Positions 19,090 to 28,911 of a DNA stretch of 51,715 nt are shown piece after piece (positions within the stretch are counted from its first letter, which is position 1; each line of letters begins with the position of its first letter). The notes beneath the pieces are model-generated. The model made no database searches. It was not told the DNA's origin and saw only the letters and a program-made list of their open reading frames with translations. A program made the position numbers and the translations under genes. Source of the DNA: Lujinxingiaceae bacterium (GTDB lineage: Bacteria; Myxococcota_A; Bradymonadia; Bradymonadales; Bradymonadaceae). Location: NCBI GenBank assembly GCA_013697635.1, contig JACCWM010000155.1, positions 1 to 51,715 of the forward strand, written 5' to 3'.

Positions 19090-19121
19090 ACGCCAAACGT
19101 CGTGGCCTCAGGGGACCCGAC
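19090..19121 (+). repeat. Dispersed repeat, copy 1
   Basis: A 32-nt element running from ACGCCAAACG to GGGACCCGAC. It matches the copy at 24962-24993 in 29 of 32 positions. Weaker similarity extends about 20 nt to the left in both copies. It lies between the convergent tamB and PLP-enzyme genes and ends on the stop codon of the latter. Confidence 0.75.
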
Positions 19122-20293
19122 TACGCGAGCGCCAGGGCTTGCTCGAGATCGGTCATCAGATCGTCGCCGTCCTCGATGCCCACCGACAAACGCACCAGAC
19201 CGTCGGTGATCCCGAGCTCGGCACGCACCTCCACGGGTATCGAGGCGTGCGTCATGATCGCCGGATGCTCGATCAGGCTCTCCACGCCGCCCAGGCTCTC
19301 GGCCAGTGAAAAGATGCGCACGGACTCCAGGAGCGTGCGCGCCGCCGCAAGGCCGCCCTTGAGCTCGAAGCTTATCATGCCGCCCGAGCCCGACATCTGG
19401 CGCGCAGCAAGCGCGTGCTGGGGATGGGATTCGAGGCCGGGGTAGATCACGCGTGAGATCGCCTTGTGGCTCTCCAGATACGGCGCGATGCGCGCGGCGT
19501 TGGCCGCGTGCTGGCGCATGCGCACGCCCAGGGTCTTCACGCCGCGAAGCGTCAGCCAGGCGTCCATCGGCCCCGGAACGGCGCCGATGGCGTTTTGCAA
19601 AAAGCGCAAGCGCTGGGCGGCCTCCTCGTCGTTGGTGATCACGACGCCACCGACGACATCGGAGTGGCCGTTGATGAACTTCGTCGTCGAGTGCACCACC
19701 AGATCGGCGCCCAGGCTCAAGGGCTGCTGGAAATACGGGCTCATGAAGGTGTTGTCGACGACCACCGGCACGCTCATCTCATGGGCAATCGCGCAGATCG
19801 CCGCGATGTCACAGATCTTGAGCAGCGGATTGGTCGGCGATTCCAACCACACCAGGCGAGTCGCCGGGGTCAGGGCCTGGCGAAAACGATCCAGGTCGGT
19901 CATGTCCACAAAGCTAAAGCCCATGCCCGCTTCCCGAAACACCGTGTTGAACAGCCGGTAGGTTCCCCCGTACACATCATCGCCACAGACCACGTGATCG
20001 CCGGCCTTGAGCATGTGCATGATCGTCGCCGTCGCCGCACAGCCCGAGGCAAAGGCCACGCCGTGCGCCCCACCCTCCAGACTCGCCAGGCAATCCTCGA
20101 GCGCGTGGCGCGTTGGATTGTGCGTGCGACTGTACTCAAAGCCCGTATGCTCGCCGGGGCTTCGCTGCACATAGGTCGACGTCTGAAAGATCGGCGTCAT
20201 GATCGCGCCCGTCGTCGGATCCGGTGCCTGGCCGGCATGAATCGCCCGCGTATCAAACCCGAATTCTTTATAGCTCAGCTTTGGATCGTGCAT
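19121..20293 (-). CDS. Cys/Met-metabolism PLP enzyme (cystathionine gamma-synthase/lyase type)
   Basis: A 390-residue fold-type I PLP enzyme of the trans-sulfuration family. It shows the N-terminal FDTRAIHAGQ, the substrate and cofactor region YSRTHNPTR, SGCAATATIMHMLKAGDHVV, the Asp of VVVDNTFMSPY, and the PLP Schiff-base Lys in HSTTKFINGHSD. The C-terminus is typical (SLGGVESLIEHPAIMTHAS and GLVRLSVGIEDGDDL). Cystathionine gamma-synthase (O-acyl-homoserine plus Cys) and gamma-lyase (cystathionine breakdown) cannot be separated reliably by eye, so no symbol is given. It stands alone, with tamB converging from the left and rpsA diverging on the right. Confidence 0.9.
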   Translation of the reverse strand: MHDPKLSYKEFGFDTRAIHAGQAPDPTTGAIMTPIFQTSTYVQRSPGEHTGFEYSRTHNPTRHALEDCLASLEGGAHGVAFASGCAATATIMHMLKAGDHVVCGDDVYGGTYRLFNTVFREAGMGFSFVDMTDLDRFRQALTPATRLVWLESPTNPLLKICDIAAICAIAHEMSVPVVVDNTFMSPYFQQPLSLGADLVVHSTTKFINGHSDVVGGVVITNDEEAAQRLRFLQNAIGAVPGPMDAWLTLRGVKTLGVRMRQHAANAARIAPYLESHKAISRVIYPGLESHPQHALAARQMSGSGGMISFELKGGLAAARTLLESVRIFSLAESLGGVESLIEHPAIMTHASIPVEVRAELGITDGLVRLSVGIEDGDDLMTDLEQALALA

Positions 20294-20694
20294 CGTCTTC
20301 CCTCGCTTTTGGTTTGGTCATCTGTGCTCACACCAGCTTTATCCCTTCTTTCTCCCTCCCCTGTCCAGAGCCCGCATGCATTCCGGTCGCGACGGACAAA
20401 AATATTGCCCGCCAACGATTGACAACCTCAATCACCGCCGTTAGTGTTCGCCGTCGCTTACCCCCTGAAAGTCTTTTTTTCACCAGGGTATAGAGACGTA
20501 GTGAAGGCGCTCAAGCACAGCATTCAACCATGCTGCCCGCTTTGCGCCCAGCAGTGTTTGTAGCCATCAGATGGGCTCCCGGGGAGCGAAATAAGTCACA
20601 GGAATACGCTGTTAGTCTCCGTTCGCGCCGAGCGACGAAGAGGCGTAGGTCCCACAACCGATCATTATTCGTAGAAATAAGGCCAAGGTCGTCA
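20294..20694 (+). promoter_or_regulatory. rpsA upstream region with candidate promoter and long leader
   Basis: This 401-nt region holds a perfect -35 hexamer TTGACA at 20419-20424, followed 16-17 nt later by TTAGTGT, a poor -10. GATTG (20417-20421) and CAATC (20429-20433) flank the -35 as a short inverted repeat. If this promoter is used, rpsA has a leader of about 240 nt, long enough for autogenous control by S1. A frame reading into rpsA from 20530 is open, but its codons look unlike protein and it is not called. No tRNA or riboswitch is recognised. Confidence 0.35.
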
Positions 20695-22473
<1,779 letters not shown>

Positions 22474-22507
22474 GATTGAGCGCTGATTGAGCGTCTTCAA
22501 GCACAAT

Positions 22508-22545
22508 GAGAGCCCCGGCACATGCCGGGGCTCTCTTAGTTTCTT
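22508..22545 (+). terminator. Rho-independent terminator of rpsA
   Basis: A perfect 13-bp stem (GAGAGCCCCGGCA at 22508-22520, TGCCGGGGCTCTC at 22523-22535) with a 2-nt apex is followed by the T-rich TTAGTTTCTTGTTT. It lies 34 nt after the rpsA stop. Confidence 0.9.
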
Positions 22546-22688
22546 GTTTCGCCGCACACGCACTGCCGATGGGGGTTTACAAATAGCCCACGTATTTCTA
22601 GGTTAGGCGTTCTGAATGTTGCCCATCCCTTGTGCGTTGCATGAGCGGGTCGTAGGCATTTCGCCACAGACTTTGGCGTCATACCAAG

Positions 22689-23696
22689 ATGATTAAAAAA
22701 CTCCACGAAAACCGCTTGATCTTCGTCACCGGCAAGGGCGGCGTTGGCAAGAGCACGGTCACCGCCGCGCTTGGCCAGGCACTGGCCAACCAGGGCCGGC
22801 GCACGCTGATCCTCGAGACCGACACCTATTCGGCCATGGAGGATCTGTTCAACTTTCGCTCCTCTGGGCTCAAGCCGGTCAAGCTTGGCCCGAACCTCTG
22901 GGCGAGCAACCTGCTCGCTGAGGACTGCTTCATCGCCACCTTGCGCCGCTTCGTTCCCAGCGAGCGTGTCGCCCGCGCGATCATCAACAACCGCGTGGCC
23001 CGCGTCTTCTTCAAGGCGGCGCCCTCGGTCAACGAGGTCACGATCCTCGACCAGGTTCGCGTCTTCTTTGAGGAGACCGAGGGCGGTCGGCCGCGCTTTG
23101 ACCACGTGATCGTCGATCTGCCCGCCAGCGGCCACGCCGTGACCTTTCTCAACGTGCCGGCGACCATGAGCGGCATGATGCGCGGGCTGGGCCCGATCGC
23201 CAAAATGGCCATGCAGGTCAGTGACATCATCAAAGACGAGCGCACCACGGCCGTGGTCGCCGTCTGCCTGCCCGAGGAGATGCCCGTCAACGAGACGATC
23301 GAGCTCTCCGAGAATCTGCGCACGATCATCGGCCGCCCGCTCACACTGGCCATGGTCAACATGGTGCACCGCCCTCCCCTCGACGCCAGCCAGCGCCAGG
23401 TCTTCGAACGCCTGCGCCACGAGCTCAGCCCCAGCGACGAGCGCGAGGCCAACACGCTCTTCGACGGCAGCTCGACGCACGCCAACCCGATCGTGCGCCT
23501 GATCGAGGGCAATGCCATGGCCCTGGGATGGCATGACCGCGATCAGAAGTATCTGCGAATCCTCCACGAGCGCATGCGCGAGCCTGTCGTCGAGATTCCG
23601 GTCTTCTTCGAGGCAAACGGCACCGAGATCGTCGACCACATTGCATCCTTTCTCATTCACGGCGACAATGACGCCGAGCAGAATCTCGCATCGTAG
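22689..23696 (+). CDS. ArsA/Get3-like ATPase, first of a pair
   Basis: A 335-residue SIMIBI-class ATPase of the ArsA/Get3 group. The deviant Walker A GKGGVGKS is at 15-22, with its signature first Lys. The DLPASGH segment corresponds to the switch region. It lacks the metal-binding cysteines of true arsenite pumps, and no arsB or arsenic gene is near, so arsenic transport is not supported. The following gene encodes a second, different ArsA-like ATPase 13 nt downstream. Paired ArsA-like proteins are known in mycobacteria (Rv3679/Rv3680, from memory), where they form a heteromeric complex. A similar two-subunit ATPase that handles membrane proteins is the likely reading here. Confidence 0.85.
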   Translation: MIKKLHENRLIFVTGKGGVGKSTVTAALGQALANQGRRTLILETDTYSAMEDLFNFRSSGLKPVKLGPNLWASNLLAEDCFIATLRRFVPSERVARAIINNRVARVFFKAAPSVNEVTILDQVRVFFEETEGGRPRFDHVIVDLPASGHAVTFLNVPATMSGMMRGLGPIAKMAMQVSDIIKDERTTAVVAVCLPEEMPVNETIELSENLRTIIGRPLTLAMVNMVHRPPLDASQRQVFERLRHELSPSDEREANTLFDGSSTHANPIVRLIEGNAMALGWHDRDQKYLRILHERMREPVVEIPVFFEANGTEIVDHIASFLIHGDNDAEQNLAS

Positions 23697-23709
23697 AAGG
23701 GAGTCAGCG

Positions 23710-24921
23710 TTGAGCAAGGAAGTACAGCTACAATCCGAGGCCGCCGACACGATCGGCGATTTGCTCGAGACTTCGCGCCTGATCGTCTGCGTCGGCCCCG
23801 GTGGCGTCGGCAAGACGACCACCGCCGCAGCCCTTGGCCTTCGCGCAGCGATGGCCGGGCGAAAGACGATCGTCTTGACGATCGACCCGGCCAAGCGCCT
23901 GGCCAACAGCCTGGGCCTCGACACCCTCACCAATCAGCCCCAGCTCATCAACCTGAGCGAGATGCTCGGCCAGCCCGAGCCCGACTTAAACGGCGGCGAG
24001 CTCTGGGCGATGATGCTCGACTCCAAGCAGACCTTCGACGAGCTCGTCAACCGGCTCGCCCCCGATCGCGGCGCGCTCGAAAAAGCCCGCGAGAACAACA
24101 TCTACCGCCTGCTCTCCTCGGCCTTGCACGGCATGCAAGAGTACATGGCGCTCGAGAAACTCCACGACCTCTACACCGGCGGCTACTTCGATCTCGTCGT
24201 GCTCGACACGCCCCCGACCAAAAACGCCCTGGAGTTTCTCGAGACCCCCGGCCGCGCCAGCCAGTTCTTCGACGAGCGCATCATCCGCTGGTTTTTGCCC
24301 AGCAAGGGCGCCGGGCTCTTCGGCCGCGTCTTCAACGCCGGCTCGATCGTGATCAGCCTGCTCGGCAAGATCTTGGGCGAGGCCTTTGTCACCGATCTGG
24401 TCGAGTTCTTCGACACCTTCCAGTATCTGCAAGAGGCGCTCAAGCATCGCGGCGACATGATCGAGTTCATCTTGCGTGACCCCGACACCTACTTTCTCGT
24501 GATCACCAGCGCCGATCCGCGCCGCATGAAAGAGGCCGTCTTCTTTCACGAAAAGCTCGCAGCCCTCGACCAAAAGGCCGAGGTCTTCATCGTCAACCGC
24601 GTGATCCCCAGCTTCTCGGCCGAGGACATCGCCCACATCGACGACACCGAACTCGACCGCCTGCTCGCCACCCACGGCCTCGACAACGCCCACGACGCCG
24701 CCACCATGCGCCTGCGCCTCGAGACCCACTACGCCCGCCTGGCCATGCTCGCCGTACGCGACCACGACGCCATCTCCAAGCTCGGCCGCCTGGTTGGCAA
24801 AGAGGCCCTACGCCTCGTCCCCCTGCTCGGCGAGGACGTCCACAACCTCGGCCACCTGCTCAAGCTCGGCAGCTTCCTGACCCCCTCCCGCACAGCCGCG
24901 CCCGCCGCCGCCGGCAAATAG
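23710..24921 (+). CDS. ArsA/Get3-like ATPase, second of a pair
   Basis: A 403-residue ArsA/Get3-like ATPase. It has GPGGVGKTT at 29-37 (first Lys of the deviant Walker A replaced by Pro), TIDPAKRLANSLG at 58-70, and LVVLDTPPTKNALEFL. The pattern closely recalls mycobacterial Rv3680. A hydrophobic stretch (SIVISLLGKILGEAFV, about 215-235) could form a client groove or membrane-contacting helix. The start is taken as TTG 23710: AAGGGAG lies 7 nt upstream and the protein then begins just before the P-loop. The frame is open much further upstream inside the first ATPase gene, but that stretch is not coding. It is co-transcribed with the first ATPase. Confidence 0.85.
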   Translation: MSKEVQLQSEAADTIGDLLETSRLIVCVGPGGVGKTTTAAALGLRAAMAGRKTIVLTIDPAKRLANSLGLDTLTNQPQLINLSEMLGQPEPDLNGGELWAMMLDSKQTFDELVNRLAPDRGALEKARENNIYRLLSSALHGMQEYMALEKLHDLYTGGYFDLVVLDTPPTKNALEFLETPGRASQFFDERIIRWFLPSKGAGLFGRVFNAGSIVISLLGKILGEAFVTDLVEFFDTFQYLQEALKHRGDMIEFILRDPDTYFLVITSADPRRMKEAVFFHEKLAALDQKAEVFIVNRVIPSFSAEDIAHIDDTELDRLLATHGLDNAHDAATMRLRLETHYARLAMLAVRDHDAISKLGRLVGKEALRLVPLLGEDVHNLGHLLKLGSFLTPSRTAAPAAAGK

Positions 24922-25324
24922 CCGCAAAAATCGCGAGCGATCGTCCGATCATCCAGCAACGACGCCAAGAGTCGTGGCCTCAGGGGACCCGACCCACAGG
25001 GGACCCGGCCCGCCACAATCTGTGCCAAAATCGACGTGGTGCGCCGGCCAGATGCCCATGCAGCGCTGGCGGATTTATTTTCCCCAAGATCAATCATCGG
25101 GTTGACAATCCCCACACCCCGGCCACATAGTGATCTCCTTGCAACAATCCGGCGATGGGGTGCTCGCGCAGTTTGGGCCATTGACTCGCCACTGTCACAA
25201 AACGAAACGACTATCGTTTTACGCTTTGCGTGCGGTCGCGGAAGGGACCGTGGTGGCGATCCCAGGGGGTTCGTCACATCTGCGCGCGGAGCACCTGGGC
25301 CTTTTGGGGCAAAGGGGCAAGAGT
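24922..25324 (+). promoter_or_regulatory. Upstream region of orphan gene: promoter and inverted repeat
   Basis: This 403-nt gap holds the dispersed repeat (annotated separately), then TTGACA at 25102-25107 with CATAGT (4 of 6) at 25126-25131, spacer 18, a candidate promoter. Further down, AAAACGA (25199-25205) and TCGTTTT (25214-25220) form a perfect 7-bp inverted repeat with an 8-nt spacer. It lies about 105 nt before the ATG and could be an operator or a small hairpin. No RNA gene is recognised. Confidence 0.35.
24962..25008 (+). repeat. Dispersed repeat, copy 2, with partial duplication
   Basis: The first 32 nt (24962-24993) match the copy at 19090-19121. The end of the unit is then repeated directly: CAGGGGACCCGACC is followed by CAGGGGACCCGGCC after two bases. 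Both copies lie outside genes, just after a stop codon region. Confidence 0.75.
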
Positions 25325-26137
25325 ATGCGGTTGAGAGAATTGAGTGATGAAACGAAGCTGGCGATCTCGACGAACTGGCTCAAACGTGACCGAGCAAGGT
25401 TTACCGATCATTCACTGCTGGTGCATGGCCTCAATGCCATCGAGGCAGCCCACAATCAGCTTCGCACCACCTACAGGCAAAAGGGCACCGTCGAGCAGCT
25501 CATCGCCGAACTGACGAGCGAGATCACCACCAAGGACGCCTACCACGACCGCAAGGCGCGTGGCGCATGGCTGGCCCTTGGCGCAGGCATCGAGTTGGCC
25601 GACTCCGACGAGGAGGCCACAGCTTACGCCGACGCGCGTGATCTGCTCTATCCCAATGGCATGTTGGTCATAACTTTCAGCTACCGAGATCAGCGGGGTA
25701 CCGCCGAGAAGGTTCGCGAACGAATCACGCCGGAGATCGAGCGCGCATTGTCCAAGGTACAGTTCGATCAGCGCTCGCTGCTCGAGGAGGTCAACAACTG
25801 GCTCGCCAGCGCAGACCTTATTGGTGAGATGGTCTCCGAGCGCGCCGTGCTGATCGGTGACGCCGACGATACGGTGAGCCGCGCCGATGTCCATGCCGCC
25901 CGCCTGGGCTGGATCGGCGCGGTCAACGACCTGCTGCGCCTGATCAAGATCGCCCGCGTCGACGCCGAAACCGAGCGCGTCCTGCTGGCCGACCTTCGCG
26001 AGGCCGAGCGCAAGGCCGCGAGCCTGCGCGCGAGGCAAAGGTCGGCCAAGGTATCGGCTGGCTTCTCAGATGCAGGCGCCAGCGCCGCCGAAATATCGCC
26101 TCAACCACAACTCGATGAGCAGCCCGAAAGCCTTTGA
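25325..26137 (+). CDS. Orphan helical protein of unknown function
   Basis: A 270-residue protein with no family I recognise. It is predicted to be mostly alpha-helical and soluble, with charged helices (for example RQKGTVEQLIAELTSEITTK and VDAETERVLLADLREAERKA) and no signal peptide or membrane segment. A Gly/Ala-rich segment (ARGAWLALGAGIELADSDEE) sits near residue 85. The C-terminal 30 residues are low complexity (Ala, Ser, Pro, Gln). The ATG at 25325 follows AAGGGGCAAGAGT; the frame upstream is open but unlike protein. It lies alone between a dispersed repeat and a decayed tandem array, which suggests an accessory insertion. Confidence 0.6.
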   Translation: MRLRELSDETKLAISTNWLKRDRARFTDHSLLVHGLNAIEAAHNQLRTTYRQKGTVEQLIAELTSEITTKDAYHDRKARGAWLALGAGIELADSDEEATAYADARDLLYPNGMLVITFSYRDQRGTAEKVRERITPEIERALSKVQFDQRSLLEEVNNWLASADLIGEMVSERAVLIGDADDTVSRADVHAARLGWIGAVNDLLRLIKIARVDAETERVLLADLREAERKAASLRARQRSAKVSAGFSDAGASAAEISPQPQLDEQPESL

Positions 26138-26573
26138 CGTGCTCGAAACCCGCGACGCCGGTTGACCTTCTGGCGAGTCATTGCCTTGGGTCGAACCGGC
26201 GTCGTCGCTTTGCCCCCGGTCATTGCCCTTGATTGGCCTGGCGGGTTTGAACCGGGGCAATTTATTGCCCTTCAACTGAGCCACACCGTCGGGTTCGAGG
26301 CAATTTGTCGAAACCCGACAAGCTCTGGCAGGCCTCTCTCAACAACAAGTTACCGGCAAACAAGCTCTGCGGTGAGTATTCAGCCAATTCGTTGCCCGGC
26401 GCCTTGGCCACGTCGTCATCGAGCGGGCAAAAAACAAGTCGATTCCTACCGAGCCACCTTCCGATCGACCAATACATTGCCCGGCGTTGAACTTGCTGAG
26501 TCGAGGGCCGGCCAACTTAGTGCCCGCCAGTCGACGCCTGAGTATGTTTTTCGCCAATTTATCGCCGAAGCCC
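26138..26573 (-). repeat. Degenerate tandem array of ~42-nt units (decayed 14-residue repeat)
   Basis: The whole gap between the orphan gene and the permease is filled by about ten units at 42 or 43 nt spacing. Cores on the plus strand start at 26180, 26222, 26264, 26307, 26349, 26391, about 26434, 26476, 26519 and 26561. The core is close to CCAATTNNTTGCC. On the minus strand the units read GNDS, GNDR, GNKL, FDKL, GNLL, GNEL, (poor), GNVL, GTKL and GDKL. Units spaced 42 nt share a frame, and the 43-nt steps shift it. No intact gene spans them. A decayed repeat-protein gene or a minisatellite fits; units have diverged too much for CRISPR. Confidence 0.7.
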
Positions 26574-27872
26574 TCACGACACACCCTTTGCGTACAGACG
26601 CTGTGCGATGCGCTGCCACACCAACCCCACGCCAATCAGCGCGATGCCCACGAGCCATATCCGCGTATCGACCCAGAACGCCAAGAACACCGACGCCCCA
26701 AGCCCCAGCCACGAGATCAGGCGCGGATAATAGCGCTCCTCGGCCTTGAGCTTGAGCGCAGCGAGGTTGGTGATCGCGTAGTAGAGCAGCACGGTGAAGG
26801 CGCTAAACGACCAGGCCACGCCGATGTCGCCCAGCGCGACGAGCGCGGCGATCGCCAGCGTGACGACGACCACGGCGATCGTCGGCGTGTTGCGTCGGGT
26901 GTCGATTCTGGCCATCCAGGGTGGCATGTCGCCGCGCCGGCCCATGGCGAGCAGCACGCGCGAGAGGCCGAGCACGAGGTTGAGGAGCACGCCGAGCATG
27001 GCGGCCGTCGCGCCGACGGCGAGCAGGAGCGCGCCCTGGGAGAAGACAAAGGCGCGGGCGACGACCTCGAGCGGTGCGGCGGCCTCGACGGTGGCGGCGG
27101 CAAAGCTCGGGGCGCCGACGGTGGTCAGGGCCACCCAGGCCACGGCCACGTAGAGCAACGAGGAGACAACGAGCGTGGTGATGATCGCGCGCGGGATCGT
27201 GCGCCGGGGCTCCTTGACCTCCTCGCCCATCGTGGCGATACGCCCGTAGCCGGTGAAGGCGACGAACATCAGGGCGCTGGCCTCGAGGGTGACGCGCACC
27301 ATCTGGCCGGGGCCCTCGGCCTCGCCAAAGAAGGGACGAAGCCCGTCCAGGCCCAGTTGGCCGCCGCCCACCGTGGCGCCGTAGAAGACGAAGTAGCCGA
27401 GCGATAAGAGCGTCAGGCTGACGATCGCCACGTTGGCCGCGCTCGAGCGGCGAAGGCCGACCAGCACGAGCAACGAGACGCCGCCTAGGCCAGCGAGCGC
27501 GACGGGAACCACCGGCCAGTCGCGCGCGCCCAGGGCGTTGAGCAGATAGCCGCTAAAGCCCAACGCCGCGGTGGCCGCCGAGGCCGTCTTGGCGCACAAA
27601 AACAGCCAGCCGGCGCAAAAACCCATACGGGCGTCCAGGTAGCGGTAGCCGTACTCGTAGGTTCCGCCGCTGACGGGGTGATTGGCGGCGAGCTGGGCGC
27701 TGTTCAGGCCGTTGCAGGTGGCCACAGCCGCAGCGAGCACGATGCCGAGCAAGACGGCCGGGCCGGCCACACCGGCGGCGATGCCGATGCTCACGAACAC
27801 GCCCGTGCCGATGATCGAACCCAGACCCATCATCGTCGTGCCGAAGACGCCAAGCTCGCGCTCAAGTTTCAT
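26574..27872 (-). CDS. APC-family amino acid permease
   Basis: A 432-residue secondary transporter of the amino acid-polyamine-organocation family, with about twelve hydrophobic helices. The first helix carries the family's broken-helix substrate motif (GLGSIIGTGVFVSIGIAAG), and helix 6 carries MFVAFTGYGRIATMGEEVKEPRRTIPRAI, both standard. It takes up amino acids or related solutes across the inner membrane. The substrate cannot be assigned. There is no strong Shine-Dalgarno before ATG 27872. Its stop lies at the edge of the degenerate repeat array. The Cys-rich lipoprotein gene ends 22 nt upstream on the same strand, so read-through from there is possible. Confidence 0.9.
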   Translation of the reverse strand: MKLERELGVFGTTMMGLGSIIGTGVFVSIGIAAGVAGPAVLLGIVLAAAVATCNGLNSAQLAANHPVSGGTYEYGYRYLDARMGFCAGWLFLCAKTASAATAALGFSGYLLNALGARDWPVVPVALAGLGGVSLLVLVGLRRSSAANVAIVSLTLLSLGYFVFYGATVGGGQLGLDGLRPFFGEAEGPGQMVRVTLEASALMFVAFTGYGRIATMGEEVKEPRRTIPRAIITTLVVSSLLYVAVAWVALTTVGAPSFAAATVEAAAPLEVVARAFVFSQGALLLAVGATAAMLGVLLNLVLGLSRVLLAMGRRGDMPPWMARIDTRRNTPTIAVVVVTLAIAALVALGDIGVAWSFSAFTVLLYYAITNLAALKLKAEERYYPRLISWLGLGASVFLAFWVDTRIWLVGIALIGVGLVWQRIAQRLYAKGVS

Positions 27873-27894
27873 GTGGCACTCTTACGTCGCAGTC

Positions 27895-28797
27895 TCAGGC
27901 GGCATTGCACGTGGGGCGCGGGCAGAGCGCGTCGACGCACTTTTTGACGCAGCAGGTCTGAAAGCAAACGGCTTCGTCGTGAACCGTGGACGCGCACTCC
28001 TGGCCGTTGTTTCCGGCATCTTCGATCGTGCAATCCTCCTCGACGAGCTCCTCGTGGTCCTGGCAGGTTCCGCTGTCGTTACAGGTGTAGGTGACGACGA
28101 AGTGCCCACGTTTGCCTGCATAGGAGCAGGACGTCTCGTCGGCGCGACGGCAAAGCCCAGGCCGTGTCCAGATCGTGTCACCACAGGTGAGCCCTTCGGT
28201 CACGCGCGTGCAAGCGCGTGGCACGGTCTCGGTCGCGAACTTACATGCGCCGGCGGCGCAGGTGCCGCTCGTGATCGTAACGTTCTGGCGGCCGGTGGTC
28301 TCGCAGATACCGGCGTTTTCGCATGCCGTAACGTCGCTCTCGACGATCTCGCCGCACGCCACGCCGTCGGTATCGCCACGCTCACAGCTGCGGGTGATCG
28401 TGTCGCTCTCTTCGGTGCCGCTAAACTCGCATTGGCCGGCAGCGGAGCACGTGCCCACCTGCATCATGCGTCGCTCGACACCCTCGGAGGCGCAGGCATT
28501 TTCGCCATTGTCAGCCGCCCCACAGTTGCCCCAGCCGGCCGCCACGCCGTCGGCACCCAGCGGTGCCTCGCACCTCGCGCCCGTGTTTAAATCCTTGCAG
28601 GCCGCATCAGGCTGCCAGTTGTCGACGTCATCGCCCGGGAGCTTGGAGTCTGCGCCGGTGTCCGTGCCGGTATCATCACCGGTGACATCGGGCTTCTTCG
28701 TCGGGGTCAGCTCGGCGTCATCGCTGAGATTGCACGCCGTCAACGCGCACGTCAGCACGAAACACCACAAGATCATTATACAGTTCGATAAGCGCAT
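27895..28797 (-). CDS. Cys-rich lipoprotein, paralog 1
   Basis: A 300-residue lipoprotein with signal MRLSNCIMILWCFVLTCALTAC (lipobox ALTAC), then an Asp/Thr-rich linker and a Cys-rich body. The body is built of short modules of the type (T/S)CxxxGxC or GxCxxAGxC alternating with C-x4-GxxC, for example RMMQVGTCSAAGQC and TITSGTCAAGAC. The C-terminus has a CCVKKCVDALCPRPTC cluster. The cysteines likely form disulfides outside the cell. No family is recognised. GGAG lies 8 nt upstream of the ATG. The next gene is a clear paralog in the same orientation. Confidence 0.75.
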   Translation of the reverse strand: MRLSNCIMILWCFVLTCALTACNLSDDAELTPTKKPDVTGDDTGTDTGADSKLPGDDVDNWQPDAACKDLNTGARCEAPLGADGVAAGWGNCGAADNGENACASEGVERRMMQVGTCSAAGQCEFSGTEESDTITRSCERGDTDGVACGEIVESDVTACENAGICETTGRQNVTITSGTCAAGACKFATETVPRACTRVTEGLTCGDTIWTRPGLCRRADETSCSYAGKRGHFVVTYTCNDSGTCQDHEELVEEDCTIEDAGNNGQECASTVHDEAVCFQTCCVKKCVDALCPRPTCNAA

Positions 28798-28854
28798 CTT
28801 CAGCTCCGCATTTCGTTGGTCAATTGTCACACAGCATGTCACGCGCGGACACAC

Positions 28855-28880
28855 TACTCAGGTCGGCACCTCGATGCAAA
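28855..28880 (-). promoter_or_regulatory. Upstream element shared by the two paralogs, copy 1
   Basis: TACTCAGGTCGGCACCTCGATGCAAA on the plus strand, split here as positions 28855-28880, matches 29946-29971 except at a few positions. Both lie 57-58 nt upstream of their paralog's ATG. It may be a conserved promoter or simply part of the duplicated segment. Confidence 0.5.
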
Positions 28881-28911
28881 AAGCCTGAGCGCATGTCGGG
28901 GCTTCAGGGCC

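Noticed and set aside
20530-20694. Longer S1 protein beginning at 20530
   Set aside because: The extra residues are Arg-rich and unlike any S1 N-terminus, and the ATG at 20695 has a ribosome binding site.
22689-24921. Arsenic resistance function of the ArsA-like pair
   Set aside because: No arsB, arsC, arsD or arsR is adjacent, and the metal-binding cysteines are missing.
26185-26300. tRNA T-arm-like sequences (GTCGAACC, TTTGAACC, GGTTCGAG)
   Set aside because: No matching acceptor or anticodon stems could be drawn; they are part of the repeat array.
26171-26573. CRISPR array
   Set aside because: The period is 42 nt, but the repeats themselves are degenerate, no conserved 23-37 nt repeat with unique spacers exists, and no cas gene is near.
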